Shown: positions 25,767 to 35,883, counted from the stretch's first letter. The stretch: DNA of 64,000 bases from Chthoniobacter flavus (GCA_945861435.1 CAMAUX010000014.1:46487-110486); one strand, 5' to 3'. Translations and numbers: made by a program. Notes: generated by a model from the letters alone, not told the origin.

Positions 25767-26369
25767 ATGAACCGCAACGAAGACAAGACATGGCGAGAGG
25801 TGATCGAGCCAGCGCTGAAAAGCGCTGGTTGGGCGTGGGACCGGCATCTCCATCTTGGGCCGGGGCGGGTCAACATCTCTGGCGGAACGATGTATGACGC
25901 CACGCATCGAATCGTTCCGGATTATGTTCTGCGGCTTTCCCGTCTTCCACTCGCCATCCTGGAAGCAAAGGCGGAGGACGAGGCGGCGGCCGATGGCATT
26001 CAGCAGGGCCAGCGCTACGCGGAGCGACTCGGGCTCCGATTCTCCATCGCGTCGAACGGCCACGAATACATTCTGACCGACCGGAAGACCGGAGCGTCCG
26101 AAACCTTCACCACACCACCAACACCGGGCGACATTCTCCAACGCCTCGGCTGGACGATTGACTGGAACAAGTGGCGCCCGGCTTTCGAGCAGCCGTGGCA
26201 CATTGACCAGATCACCCAGAAGAAGGTGCGGCCGTATCAGGAGATGGCCATCTTCTTCGGCGACCGATTACGTCGTCCAATTCCTAAAAAAGTAGACACC
26301 GCCTCACAATCAAGCCCTCGGCACCCGACATCACCCCAAGGCCCGGAAGCACGATGGGGACAGGCATGA
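25767..26369 (+). pseudogene. hsdR: Truncated type I restriction endonuclease subunit (HsdR N-terminal fragment)
   Basis: ATG at 25767 (MNRNEDKTWREVIEPALKSA). Residues about 1-160 match the HsdR N-terminal nuclease domain: PDYVLRLSRLPLAILEAKAE supplies the PD-(D/E)xK residues (PDY, EAK), and QGQRYAERLGLRFSIASNGH follows. The homology reaches VRPYQEMAI, where an intact HsdR would enter its ATP-dependent translocase (Walker A). From about 26253 the frame continues in unrelated sequence to a stop at 26367-26369. Full-length HsdR proteins are roughly 800-1100 residues, so this fragment lacks the motor. No hsdM or hsdS is present. It is probably a relic of an insertion or deletion. Confidence 0.78.
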
Positions 26370-26991
26370 ATCGCACTTTGTTAAGCCTAAAAACGTGAAT
26401 GGACGGCCCCCTCAAATTCCACGGCGAGGCCCATTGCCTATGTGCCATTCGAGCCTGTCCGAAAGGACGGGATTCTGAATGGCGGCATTGGATTAGCAGA
26501 ACGGAGCGTCCCGGCGACCACCATAGATGCCCATCCCGAAGTCCGACGTTTCGCTGCGCGGACCGGTTTTCAGCCACTTACCGCAAAAACGCCGGCTTTC
26601 TACACGCCTCTCTCGTGGGGTCCGCCTCGGACGTCCTCTGGATCAGGCCCCTGGGGCTCGATTGCGTTGATCTTCCGCCCATGGCAGCCCGTCGGCGCCG
26701 GCGGTTGGAAGAAAACAGAAGACAAAAAACCCAAATCTCAAAACAAACAACCGCACGATGACCGCCTCCCTTGCAGTGTAAATAAACCGCTCGTGAGGTC
26801 ATTGGTTTAGAAACGCGCCGGGGGCCTACGCGATTCTTTCTGTTTCCCTTTACAGATTCTGCCGAAAAGCCAGAAAACGTGAGCTTTCAAATCGGCAGCA
26901 ATCAGGCATTTTCCAGTCGGCGCCTAGATTAACAGGACTTGGTCTGCCTTCTCGCCTTGGGTTCGATCAACTCCGCCCCTCTCCCAGATCC
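26370..26991. other. Non-coding stretch between hsdR remnant and glycan locus
   Basis: No supportable gene. An open frame at 26442-26810 has no recognisable family and a composition unlike its neighbours. Just before this stretch, at about 26281-26300, CCTAAAAAAGTAGACACC resembles the terminal inverted repeat of some IS elements, but I find no partner end or transposase here. The last part presumably holds the promoter of the GH84-like gene; no clear boxes are evident. Confidence 0.4.
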
Positions 26992-29190
26992 GTGACCTTC
27001 CAGCGACTCTTGCCACTGCTCGCATTCTTCGCTTTCTCGTCCACGCCGCATGCGGCTTCCGCTGCTGACGCGGCTCCTGCTGAGCGCGCCATTCCTTACT
27101 ACACCGGCACCGTCTATCCCAAGCCGCAGCAAGCACAATACCGCGCCGATTTTCTGCCGCTGGCAAGTGTGGGGCTGCTGCTGGGAAAGGATGTGGCTGC
27201 GGAGGACCCGCGTGTGGCCGTGCTCGTCGAACGCCTCCGGAGAAATGGCGCGCAGCCGCATGTCATTGCGTCGGCGGAGGACCAGAGCGAGACGTTGATT
27301 CTTGTCGGGGAGACGGGTGCGCATGAGGCGCAGCTTGGGAAACTGGCCGTTCCCGATAAGCCGGAGGGCTACCTGCTGCACTGCGCCAAGAGCGGCGCGC
27401 AAAATGTCGTGTTCCTGAAAGGCCATGACTTCCACGGGCTGCTGTGGGCCATCACCTCCTTCAACCAACTCGTCACGGCGCAAAACGGGCGGCCCGTGGC
27501 GCGTGCGGCAAGCATTCAGGACTTCCCCGAGTTCCCGGGAATTCGCGCCTTCACGCCCTTCAAAGATGATGACCACGCCTCGGCGGCGTGGTTCGGCGTC
27601 AACCTCCTCCGAGCAAACGCGGTCATCTACCGCCAGCTTCGCAAACCGGCGGACTGGCGGCTGCCGTTGCGCGATGAGGTGCAATTGAGTGCGTGGAAGG
27701 CGCACATTCAGAAGATCGGCGCCCAACTGACGCCGCTGAAGATTACTTGGTATGACTCCATCCTCCCCTTTAGCGGGCACGTGGGACTGGGGCAGGTGAA
27801 ATCGAAATCGGAAGAGGATTTTCAATTGGTAGTAAAGGCGGGCCTGGCGCTGGCGGAGGCCGGAGGCAGTCTTTGCCTGCTCTACGATGACTACCGGTTC
27901 TTTCTGAGTCCGGAGGATGTGCGGGACTTTGGCACGGCGCGCGAGGCCGATGTGTATTTTCTGAACAAAGTCTATGCGGCCATTTCGGCGAAGCATCCGC
28001 ACTTCCGCATGCTCTTCTGCCCGCCGTTCTACTTTGGTGCGGCAGGGCCGGATGACACGACGACTTACGGCGAGTCCAGAGACGCGTATCTCGCCGCGAT
28101 CGGCAAGCTGCCCAAGGCCATCGACATCTACTGGAGCGGGCCGCGGGTGAAATCCACCCAGGTGACGCCAGACCAGATCGGATGGTTCGCGGGTCTGACG
28201 CAGCGCAAGCCAGTCTTCTGGCAAAACGCATGCGGCACCTATCACGGCAGCCCTTACTACGCGTACCCTGGCGAGCCGATGAAGGCGTGGCGCGACTGGT
28301 ATGACGACGCCTTCCTCCGCGGCATTGCCTTCTACGCCTACAATGGCGAGGACCCGTATATCAACCTGACGATCGCCGATGCCCTCTGGAACCATCGCGG
28401 TTACGACCCAGCGGCCTCGGGCGAGATGGCGGCGAAAAAACTCGTGGGCCCCGAGAACCACCCGAAGCTGGTCGAGGCCTTCAAAGCACTCGAAGTCATG
28501 GACGACTATGGCTGGTTCGAGCCGAGCGCCCTCGCCGCGCGGAATGTCGATCTCGTCCGCGAGCAGACCGAGAAGCTGACCGCGCTCTACGAAGCCGCAC
28601 CGCCCGCGCTAAAAAGCCGCTGGCTTATGCTCGGGACCTTCGTCGGCTACCGGCAGAAGTATTTCCAGGCGCTGCTGCAGAACCCCAACCTGAAGGAAGC
28701 GACCCAAGTGGATGCCCGTGTCCAAGAGTTGGCGTTGAAGGAAACAGAAACCGACGCCAAAGCCAGCGTAGTGCTGACGCCGAACCAGTTCACAGCGGGC
28801 CGCGAGGCACGGTTTTACAGTTGGCAGGACGTTCCCCGCCGGCATGTCATCTGGATCAACGGCGCCCAGTCCAAGGCTCCGACGCTGCAAGCGACCTTCC
28901 AGTTAGCCTACCCCTTGAGCGGAGACTCGGAGTTAATCATCGCTGGTCTCGACGACAATGCGCCGGCCAAGTGCCGCCTCCGCATCCAGATGAATGGCAG
29001 CACCGTCTTCGAGGGCGAAAATCCCTTCGCCCCCGACCGCTGGAGCACCCAGCGCTTTCCCGTGAAGGGGGCGATGCTGCGCGACGGCGTGCCAAACACC
29101 CTGCGCATAGAAAATCTCGAAGCCTCCGACAGCATGACCGGCGCACCGTGGTTCATGCTGAGCTACGCCGTGCTGCGGCCCGCGAAGTGA
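26992..29190 (+). CDS. Secreted GH84-like beta-N-acetylglucosaminidase (O-GlcNAcase/hyaluronidase type)
   Basis: GTG start at 26992 with signal peptide LLPLLAFFAFSSTPHAASAA. 732 residues. An N-terminal GH20b-like domain (about 45-170; LVGETGAHEAQ, PEGYLLHC) precedes a (beta/alpha)8 barrel with FPGIRAFTPFKDDDHASAAW and SLCLLYDDYRFFLSPED, in which Asp299-Asp300 match the GH84 catalytic Asp pair. IDIYWSGPRVKSTQVTPDQI resembles the IFWTGP segment of the family. The C-terminal part forms helical and beta-sandwich regions. GH84 enzymes use substrate-assisted hydrolysis of terminal beta-GlcNAc. Some family positions are not canonical, so specificity may differ. It is the first gene of a three-gene plus-strand set on extracellular glycans. 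Confidence 0.75.
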   Translation: MTFQRLLPLLAFFAFSSTPHAASAADAAPAERAIPYYTGTVYPKPQQAQYRADFLPLASVGLLLGKDVAAEDPRVAVLVERLRRNGAQPHVIASAEDQSETLILVGETGAHEAQLGKLAVPDKPEGYLLHCAKSGAQNVVFLKGHDFHGLLWAITSFNQLVTAQNGRPVARAASIQDFPEFPGIRAFTPFKDDDHASAAWFGVNLLRANAVIYRQLRKPADWRLPLRDEVQLSAWKAHIQKIGAQLTPLKITWYDSILPFSGHVGLGQVKSKSEEDFQLVVKAGLALAEAGGSLCLLYDDYRFFLSPEDVRDFGTAREADVYFLNKVYAAISAKHPHFRMLFCPPFYFGAAGPDDTTTYGESRDAYLAAIGKLPKAIDIYWSGPRVKSTQVTPDQIGWFAGLTQRKPVFWQNACGTYHGSPYYAYPGEPMKAWRDWYDDAFLRGIAFYAYNGEDPYINLTIADALWNHRGYDPAASGEMAAKKLVGPENHPKLVEAFKALEVMDDYGWFEPSALAARNVDLVREQTEKLTALYEAAPPALKSRWLMLGTFVGYRQKYFQALLQNPNLKEATQVDARVQELALKETETDAKASVVLTPNQFTAGREARFYSWQDVPRRHVIWINGAQSKAPTLQATFQLAYPLSGDSELIIAGLDDNAPAKCRLRIQMNGSTVFEGENPFAPDRWSTQRFPVKGAMLRDGVPNTLRIENLEASDSMTGAPWFMLSYAVLRPAK

Positions 29191-29244
29191 GCGAACTTAA
29201 ACCAAAACGAAAATATGCAGCCCTCACCCCCCTCACCCCACTTC

Positions 29245-32200
29245 ATGAAATACAGCTACCTCATGTTGACTTTGTTCATCACCTGCGCCTCTGCACAGCA
29301 CACTCAGCCAAAGCCCGATACTGACTGGGAGGGAGCGCTGGCGGACTACATGCAGGCAAAGGGGCAGGCGGAGATGGTGGGGCTTTGGGAGGCGCTGCAA
29401 CGGCCTGATCCGGCAGAGGCGCGGAAGCGCTGGGATTTCCTCGCGGCGCAGTTTCCGACGAGCGCCTCGACGGCGAAGCTGGCGGCGTCTCGGTGTGCGG
29501 AGTTGGCGGAGGCGCAGCGCTGGGAGGAATTGCTCACGGCGGTGCCGGACTTGGTGCGGCGCTATCCGGATTATCCGAGCACGCACAACGTCGCGATTAC
29601 GGCGCTCGAACGTGTCGTGACGAAGACGGAGGTGCCGGAGGCGCTGCGGCTAAAAGCGCTGCGGACTCTGGTGCCGCTGGTGAAGCAGCGCGTACTCGTG
29701 GTGCGGGCTTGTCTGGCGGCGCTCACGAAGCTGAGCCTGCCGGACGATGAACGCTATCGCCTCGGCTGCGCGCTGGAGGAAAGCTGCGGGACCTCGCCAG
29801 GCATGAGAGGGTTTCGCTGGCGCATGGTGGAACTGCTGGCGCGGGCGGCGTCTCCTGAAGTGGTGCGGGCGGCGTGCGAGGCTTTTTCAAAGCGTTACGG
29901 CACGGAACACACGGAAGGGCGCTCGGCGGAGCGGCTGCTGCTGACGTTGGAAAAGACGCCGGAGGCCAAAAAGCGGCTCGCGGACATGGCGAAGGAGGAC
30001 AAGGAACTCGCCGCTCAATTGAAGGCCGCGCTGGAAGCGATTCAGCAGGCTTTGGCAAGAGGCGTTGCTGCCGAAGTGAACTCCGCGCTGGCTCCGCTGG
30101 CGGCAATTCAGCCCGCGTATGCGGTTGAGGCGACGTGGAGCACGCTGGTGCAGTCGAAGGAGTTTGCCGCGGCACCCTTGGCGGCGCGTCTGGTGCTGAT
30201 GGAGTCGCTCTTTGAACACACGCAGGCGGGTGCTGCCCAGGCTTCGGCGATTTCTGTCGGCGTAAATCTCGGCCGCTCTCAGCCGGCGGCATTGAAGGCG
30301 GTGGTGAAGCATCTGCTGGCCAATACAAACGATGCGCAGCAGGCGTTCGCGCAGTTTGGCGTGCTCCAGCGTTTCGTGCGCGATGCCAAGGACGAGGAAC
30401 TGCTGCGCGAGACGTATCATGCCGGCGCGTCGATGGCGCGGAAGCTCGGCGTGACAGACCGCGAGGTGGAATATCTCACCGAGTTTGCGCAGCTCATCTG
30501 GGACCGTGATGAGACGGCAGCGAAAGAGGCGCTGCAAAGTGCGGCGCGCTATTGGCCGCGCATCCCCGCAGCAGCGCAGGCGGGATGGTTCTTGGCGTTT
30601 CTCGAAGGCAAACTCGGCGTCGTGCAGGGTGCGCTGCCACGTGAGTTCAAGCCCGCGTTGAATGCGGATGCGCCGCTGCCGGTGCTGACGCTGCCGAAAC
30701 TGCCGGCGGCTCCTTCATCCTGCGTGACGCAGGGTGACGCCGTGGAAATGGCGAAGGCGGATGTGAAACAAAACTTCATCGCGGGTCAGCCTGCAACGCT
30801 CAGCGATAGTGCTGCCGCCACCAACGCCGTCACGGATGGCGATGCAACGACGCTCTGGCGGCCCGCGAAGATGCCGGCGGCGCTCTTGGTGCCGCTGCGC
30901 CAGACAGCCACTGTGGAGCGGATTCGCGTTCAGTTCACCGCGCCCGCGTATTTCGTCATCACGCTGCGCGATGCAAAGGGACAGGCGCTGTCGAAGGTCG
31001 AGCGCGACTGGGGATTCTGGGAGCACATGCGCAATACCATTCACTGGCCCAACGCGGACACGACGTTGAACATCATGCCAGTGCCCGACGTGGCCGCGAT
31101 CGAGGTGCAGGTGTTTGACGGCATCGGCGAGGTCGGTTTGGTCGAACTGGAGGCCTTCTCATCGCTGTATCCAGCCACCACACGGCATGACTTCGCCGCG
31201 CAGGACATCGAGGCCGGAGCGAAGCGAGTGCGGGTGACACTCGATGCCGTGCAACCGGAAGTCACGACGACGATTCATGCGGACAAGGAGTCCACGCGGG
31301 GCTTTCCCATCATGCGCTGGCTGAAGCCGTGGACGCGGTCCGCGCAGCCTGTCACTTTGAGGACGCTGAATGAGAATATCTCCATCGAGTTCTGGGGTGA
31401 CAGCGCGCTGGCGACTATCGGCGGCACGGGCGGCGCACGCTGGTCGCTGGATGGGCAGGCGGTGCAGGAGTCGGCGCCGGTCAAAGTAACGGGCGCCGTT
31501 ACGCGCGAGTTGCCTATCGGTGGCCAGACGGGCGGACGGCACCTGCTGCGCCTGCAAAGCACGAACCTGCCTGCCGCGCACGATGAAGGCGGCTACAACG
31601 ACTTGAAGCTGCATCACCTCAGCGTGAAGGGCCGCGCGGCGGTGCGGCCGCTGCTACGATTCATCAATGCCAAAGGCGAATCGGGCGACTGGCAGCAACC
31701 GACGGAGGAGGGCTCTGCTGCCGTGCCGGAGAAGGTGAGGGGTGAAAAAACGACGCGTGTGCAAGTCGCCGCGTTCTTTGATTCACGCGGTGCGGCAGGC
31801 ACGGCGACGGCGACCGTTCGCGGCATGAAACTGGCCTTTGAAAAGACTGCCGCCGCACCCGCCGACGACTTCACGAGTCACGCGCCATCCGCTTTACCCG
31901 AGCAACTCGATGCCGTGCTCGCCGGGGTGAGGGCACGCGAGGCTGTCGTCGTTTATGCCAAGACCGGCACCTCGCGCGAACACGCTGCCGCCAAGGCGCT
32001 GGCGGAGCGGGCGGGCCTTTACCTTGTCTCCGACGACATCGGTTTGAATAGGTATTCCTCGCCCGTCATCGCGGTGGGCACGCCGTTGCGGCATCGCTAT
32101 TGCCGCCAATTGCTCGCCACGGCGGGGCTCTGGAATGATGCGGCATATCTCAATGACGAGGATGGCGTCATCGGCATCGAGCGCGATGAACAAGGCCGAC

Positions 32201-34242
32201 CCGCAACCTTTTATATCACTGGCGAAACACCAGAAGCCGTCGTGAAGGCGGTAGAGCGACTCCTGGCGAAAATGCCACCGCGCATCGAGGCGCCGCGACC
32301 GTTCCGCACCTTCGCCTCACACACGTTGGAGATGATTTATCCGTGGCAGTTGCGTGGCCAGGGCACGCCGCCGGCGCTGCTGGAGGTGCGACTCGGCATT
32401 CAGGACCGCCGTTCCGCGCAGTTTGGCATCGCCGCCGAAGTACCGCTTGATGCGGTGGCCATCGAGTGCAGCGCGCTCACTTCCGCCGCTGGCAAAACGA
32501 TTCCCAAAGTGCTGGTGCAGACTGTGGGCAACTACGAGTGGGTGCCGTTTTTCGGTGACCTGCGTCTGCCGAATCTGCTCGTGCCGAATGCTCCTTTCAG
32601 CCTGCCCGCGCACAGCTCCATCGGCGTGTGGCTCACTGCCATTACCGATGCCGCGACGCTCGCGGGCGAGTATCGCGGCACCTTGAAAGTCACCGCCGCT
32701 GGCAAGTCGCAGGACGTGCCCGTGCGCGTCGTCGTGGAGCCCGTGGCGCTGCCGAACAGTTCGGAAGTTGGCACCTACAGCTTCGCCTCCGTGCCGTATT
32801 GGTTTCATCAGGGCACGGAGATTTGGAAACGGTCGCTGCGTGAACTGGCTGCCAATGAGGCCGCGCAGGACGTGAACACCGTGAGTCCGGTTTTTCATGT
32901 CGAGCTGAAGCCCGCGCGTCACACCGTGCCCCTTGAGATGGCCGTCGGTCCCGCAGACAGCCGCGCGGACTCGTTGAAGTGGCAGCCGCACAGCGCCGAT
33001 GCGAAGGACATCGCCGCTGGAGGCGCGTTGTTTCTGCGCTTTGCCAAATCGGTGCAGATGCGGGACATCGCCGCCGTTTTGAAGCCAGCGGAAGACGCGC
33101 GCTTCATCCTCGCCGCCGCTTCCGCAAGCGGTGAATGGACCTCCGCCTCCGAGCCCACCCGCCAGCTCTGCGCCACCTGGGACGAGCGCAATCGTGCGCG
33201 TTCACAAGCCCAACCGGAGGTGCTGCGTTTCAGAGTAAAGCCCGGCACAATGAACGCAGCAGTCTGGCGCATCACTTCGCAGAACACCGGTGCCTTCGCT
33301 GCGCACAGCGCCCTCGCCCTCACGGGGGAAGATGGCCCCTGGCCCTTCACCGCCGACTTCACTCACTTCGACGAGCAGATGGACATCTACGAGGGGGAAT
33401 ACCGCGCGCAGCAGCGTCCGTTGCCCGTTTTTCTCAGTCAAATCCACTCCGACGCACTCCTGCGCATGAGCAACGAATTGTTCGGGATCGGTGCCGTGGG
33501 CGACACGGCGTCTTGGTTTGCCGAGATGATGGTCGAGCGCCTCGGCAAGACCGGACGCGCCAAGCGTTTCATCGCCAAGGTCGGTGACGAACCGCGCGAC
33601 CTCGTCCGCTGGGCGCAATCCGCGCAGCCCTATCGCGACGGCGGCTTGCAGACCATGACCGCGCACAACACCTCGTATCCCGACATGAATGTCGGCAGCG
33701 GGCTCATCAATCCCTGGTGCCCAAACTACGAGCACGAAGTGTGGAAACCTTTCTTCCATGAGCGCCGCAAGCAGGGCGACAAAGTCTGGTGGTATGAATG
33801 CGGCATTCCCAGCACACGCATCACCGGCACGCCCATCGATAACATGCCTTTCTACTGGCTCACCGCGAAGTGGCGGATGGACGGTGCCATGAACTACGCC
33901 GCGCTGCACGCCAACAAAGGCAGCAGCATGCCCCTGGCCTTCCGCTACGAGCACGGCATGGACCACCGCATGGCGCACGAAAAAAACGGCCGCCTGCTCG
34001 ACACCACCCGCCGCGAACTCGAAGGCGACGGCATCCGCGACGTTAAGCTTATCACCTGGGTCCGCCACCGTCTCGAAGCTCTCAAGCCCACGCGCCCTGA
34101 CCGCGCCAAACAGCTCGAGCAACGCCTCGACGCCGCCATCGAATCCGTTGCGCCCTACCGCTACGGCTACCCGCAGGACCCCGCCCGTTGGTTCCAAGCG
34201 CGGAACACCGTGTATGACATTGCTGTGGAGGTGGTGAAGTAG
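29245..34242 (+). CDS. Large secreted protein with C-terminal GH123/DUF4091-like domain, 1665 residues
   Basis: ATG at 29245 gives signal sequence MKYSYLMLTLFITCASA. Residues about 20-480 are alpha-helical with HEAT/TPR-like character (KLAASRCAELAEAQRWEELL). About 510-680 looks like a discoidin-type carbohydrate-binding region (AVTDGDATTLWRPAKM, VERIRVQFTAPAYFVI). A further beta-rich region and an alpha/beta segment (about 870-1020) follow. From about 1020 the protein resembles GH123 plus DUF4091: TPIDNMPFYWLTAKWRMDGA and DPARWFQARNTVYDIAVEVV are typical of the DUF4091 end. GH123 enzymes are beta-N-acetylgalactosaminidases; substrate here is inferred, not shown. It lies 54 bp after the GH84-like gene. 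Confidence 0.78.
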   Translation: MKYSYLMLTLFITCASAQHTQPKPDTDWEGALADYMQAKGQAEMVGLWEALQRPDPAEARKRWDFLAAQFPTSASTAKLAASRCAELAEAQRWEELLTAVPDLVRRYPDYPSTHNVAITALERVVTKTEVPEALRLKALRTLVPLVKQRVLVVRACLAALTKLSLPDDERYRLGCALEESCGTSPGMRGFRWRMVELLARAASPEVVRAACEAFSKRYGTEHTEGRSAERLLLTLEKTPEAKKRLADMAKEDKELAAQLKAALEAIQQALARGVAAEVNSALAPLAAIQPAYAVEATWSTLVQSKEFAAAPLAARLVLMESLFEHTQAGAAQASAISVGVNLGRSQPAALKAVVKHLLANTNDAQQAFAQFGVLQRFVRDAKDEELLRETYHAGASMARKLGVTDREVEYLTEFAQLIWDRDETAAKEALQSAARYWPRIPAAAQAGWFLAFLEGKLGVVQGALPREFKPALNADAPLPVLTLPKLPAAPSSCVTQGDAVEMAKADVKQNFIAGQPATLSDSAAATNAVTDGDATTLWRPAKMPAALLVPLRQTATVERIRVQFTAPAYFVITLRDAKGQALSKVERDWGFWEHMRNTIHWPNADTTLNIMPVPDVAAIEVQVFDGIGEVGLVELEAFSSLYPATTRHDFAAQDIEAGAKRVRVTLDAVQPEVTTTIHADKESTRGFPIMRWLKPWTRSAQPVTLRTLNENISIEFWGDSALATIGGTGGARWSLDGQAVQESAPVKVTGAVTRELPIGGQTGGRHLLRLQSTNLPAAHDEGGYNDLKLHHLSVKGRAAVRPLLRFINAKGESGDWQQPTEEGSAAVPEKVRGEKTTRVQVAAFFDSRGAAGTATATVRGMKLAFEKTAAAPADDFTSHAPSALPEQLDAVLAGVRAREAVVVYAKTGTSREHAAAKALAERAGLYLVSDDIGLNRYSSPVIAVGTPLRHRYCRQLLATAGLWNDAAYLNDEDGVIGIERDEQGRPATFYITGETPEAVVKAVERLLAKMPPRIEAPRPFRTFASHTLEMIYPWQLRGQGTPPALLEVRLGIQDRRSAQFGIAAEVPLDAVAIECSALTSAAGKTIPKVLVQTVGNYEWVPFFGDLRLPNLLVPNAPFSLPAHSSIGVWLTAITDAATLAGEYRGTLKVTAAGKSQDVPVRVVVEPVALPNSSEVGTYSFASVPYWFHQGTEIWKRSLRELAANEAAQDVNTVSPVFHVELKPARHTVPLEMAVGPADSRADSLKWQPHSADAKDIAAGGALFLRFAKSVQMRDIAAVLKPAEDARFILAAASASGEWTSASEPTRQLCATWDERNRARSQAQPEVLRFRVKPGTMNAAVWRITSQNTGAFAAHSALALTGEDGPWPFTADFTHFDEQMDIYEGEYRAQQRPLPVFLSQIHSDALLRMSNELFGIGAVGDTASWFAEMMVERLGKTGRAKRFIAKVGDEPRDLVRWAQSAQPYRDGGLQTMTAHNTSYPDMNVGSGLINPWCPNYEHEVWKPFFHERRKQGDKVWWYECGIPSTRITGTPIDNMPFYWLTAKWRMDGAMNYAALHANKGSSMPLAFRYEHGMDHRMAHEKNGRLLDTTRRELEGDGIRDVKLITWVRHRLEALKPTRPDRAKQLEQRLDAAIESVAPYRYGYPQDPARWFQARNTVYDIAVEVVK

Positions 34243-34298
34243 GGTCTTGGAAGCGGCGGCAAGCAAACCCCTTGAAACGCGGACAAGAGAGCGAAAGC

Positions 34299-35555
34299 GT
34301 GAAATCAACACTGACCCTTATCGCAGCCCTGATGCTGGCACCGCTGGCTGCTCTGCGGAAAAAGTCGTGTCCTATCAGGATGACAGGCTGCGTGCTTCTC
34401 TTGGTGAGGCCTCTCACGCTCTCCGCATTCGGTCCAGGAAAAGAACAGATCGTGACCATCACAGACGCACCGTCGGCTGTGTTCATCGCTGTGGGTGATC
34501 TCAATGGCGACAGTCGCGCCGACATGGCGCTCGTCGAAGCGCCCCCAGCGAAACCGCCAACGAGCGCTCCAGCATTCCGACTGCATCTGCTTTACCAGAA
34601 AGACGGGAAGTTCGCGATGCCGGCGGACAAGACCATCGTCCTCGGTGCGACCATGCCATCTGGACTCGCTATCGGCGACTTCGATGGGGACGGACGCAAC
34701 GACCTTGCCGTCGGGCTCCGTGTGGAGCGAAGCCTTTCCCTTTTTCTCGGCTCCGAGCGTTTTGAGAGGGAGCACCGCTCCCGCTACGGGAATGACACCG
34801 GCGGCGGCAGCCTTTCCATTGGCCGCGTCAACAAGAGCGGCCTGGCGGACTTTCTCACCGGTGCGGCGTGGCGGCAGTGGCAGGGCGGGGACCGCTTTGG
34901 CGAGGCGTATTTCGCTGGACCGGAACGCAACGACAACGGGCGCTCCACCCTGGCCGACATGGATCGCAACGGCACGGATGACGTTATCTTCACCACCTAC
35001 TGGTCGGGCAAGCTGGACGTGCCGGCGAACAACCGCATCCGCATCTACTACGGGCCATTTCTGAAGATGCAGATTCTTCAGCCCGCCGACGCCGCCCAGG
35101 TCGTGACCCTGAACTCTCCTTTCATGAACAGCGACAAGCCGCTCCTCGGCCAGGTGCTGGCGGGAGACTTGAATGACGATTCGCAGCTCGATCTGGTCGT
35201 GCCCGCTGCGGGACAAACCCTGGTGTATCTTCAGAACAGCCCCACCGGTTTCATTGAAAACGCCAACCCCACCGTGGCCCTGAAAGACGCGATGCCACTG
35301 CTCGTCACCGATCTGAATGGCGACAGGCTCTGCGATGTGGCCTTCCATCCGACGAATGAGTCCAGCATCGCTCTCTGGTATCAGCAGAAAGACAAACCAT
35401 TTACCGCTGATAGCCTCGCAGCCTGCCCGCGCGTCGCCATCCCCCAGATGACTGGCGTGGTTGCGTCCGGCGATCTCGACGGCGACGGCCGCCAGGAAAT
35501 CATCGCCGCCCAGACCCGTGGGGGAGTGGCCATCATCACCTTGCCACGACCATGA
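34299..35555 (+). CDS. Secreted FG-GAP/VCBS repeat protein
   Basis: GTG at 34299 is preferred (MKSTLTLIAALMLAPLAAL, a signal-like opening); TTG at 34272 would add nine non-signal residues. 418 residues. At least four repeats carry the Ca-binding DxNxDxxxD pattern: VGDLNGDSRADMALVE, GDFDGDGRNDLAVGLRV, AGDLNDDSQLDLVVPA and SGDLDGDGRQEIIAA. These repeats form a seven-bladed propeller, as in integrins and many PVC secreted proteins, and often mediate binding to polysaccharide or protein. It follows the GH123-like gene by 56 bp in the same direction and probably acts outside the cell with the two hydrolase-like proteins. No enzymatic motif is visible. Confidence 0.78.
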   Translation: MKSTLTLIAALMLAPLAALRKKSCPIRMTGCVLLLVRPLTLSAFGPGKEQIVTITDAPSAVFIAVGDLNGDSRADMALVEAPPAKPPTSAPAFRLHLLYQKDGKFAMPADKTIVLGATMPSGLAIGDFDGDGRNDLAVGLRVERSLSLFLGSERFEREHRSRYGNDTGGGSLSIGRVNKSGLADFLTGAAWRQWQGGDRFGEAYFAGPERNDNGRSTLADMDRNGTDDVIFTTYWSGKLDVPANNRIRIYYGPFLKMQILQPADAAQVVTLNSPFMNSDKPLLGQVLAGDLNDDSQLDLVVPAAGQTLVYLQNSPTGFIENANPTVALKDAMPLLVTDLNGDRLCDVAFHPTNESSIALWYQQKDKPFTADSLAACPRVAIPQMTGVVASGDLDGDGRQEIIAAQTRGGVAIITLPRP

Positions 35556-35589
35556 ATGTGTCTCTGACCTGCTTGATAGGATTCCCGAT

Positions 35590-35883
35590 ATGAAAAAGAG
35601 CGGGCTTGTCAAAAAGCTAACCAAAGGCATCCCGTAGCAAGAGGAAACCGAGGTTCTGAGGGCACTTTTAAAGAGAGACGGCGGCGAAACTTAAGGGGAG
35701 GCAATTGCAGCTTTCGCGAGCCGGATTCGGCAGTGGGCAGAGGCGCAAAATCTTTTTCGGAATGAGGCCGTTTTCTTGAAAGAATGGGAGGTGCAGGGGG
35801 ACTCTGTCTGGGGCGGATGGCTGTGCATCAGGGTTTCATTTGGAGCAAACGCGGTTAATTCTTCAGCTTGGGGAGGCAGTTGA
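35590..35883 (+). pseudogene. Possible degenerate small gene with two in-frame stops
   Basis: One frame reads MKKSGLVKKLTKGIP, TAG, QEETEVLRALLKRDGGET, TAA, then a longer segment including AIAAFASRIRQWAEAQNLF and RNEAVFLKEWEVQGDS up to a TGA at 35881-35883. The segments look protein-like and stay in a single frame, suggesting a gene killed by nonsense changes. I do not recognise the family. The rest of the 35556-36095 gap shows nothing else supportable apart from the presumed promoter of the reductase. Confidence 0.3.

Noticed and set aside
26442..26810. Open frame of 122 codons between hsdR remnant and GH84-like gene
   Set aside because: No family, no clear ribosome-binding site, mixed composition; the region looks like debris.
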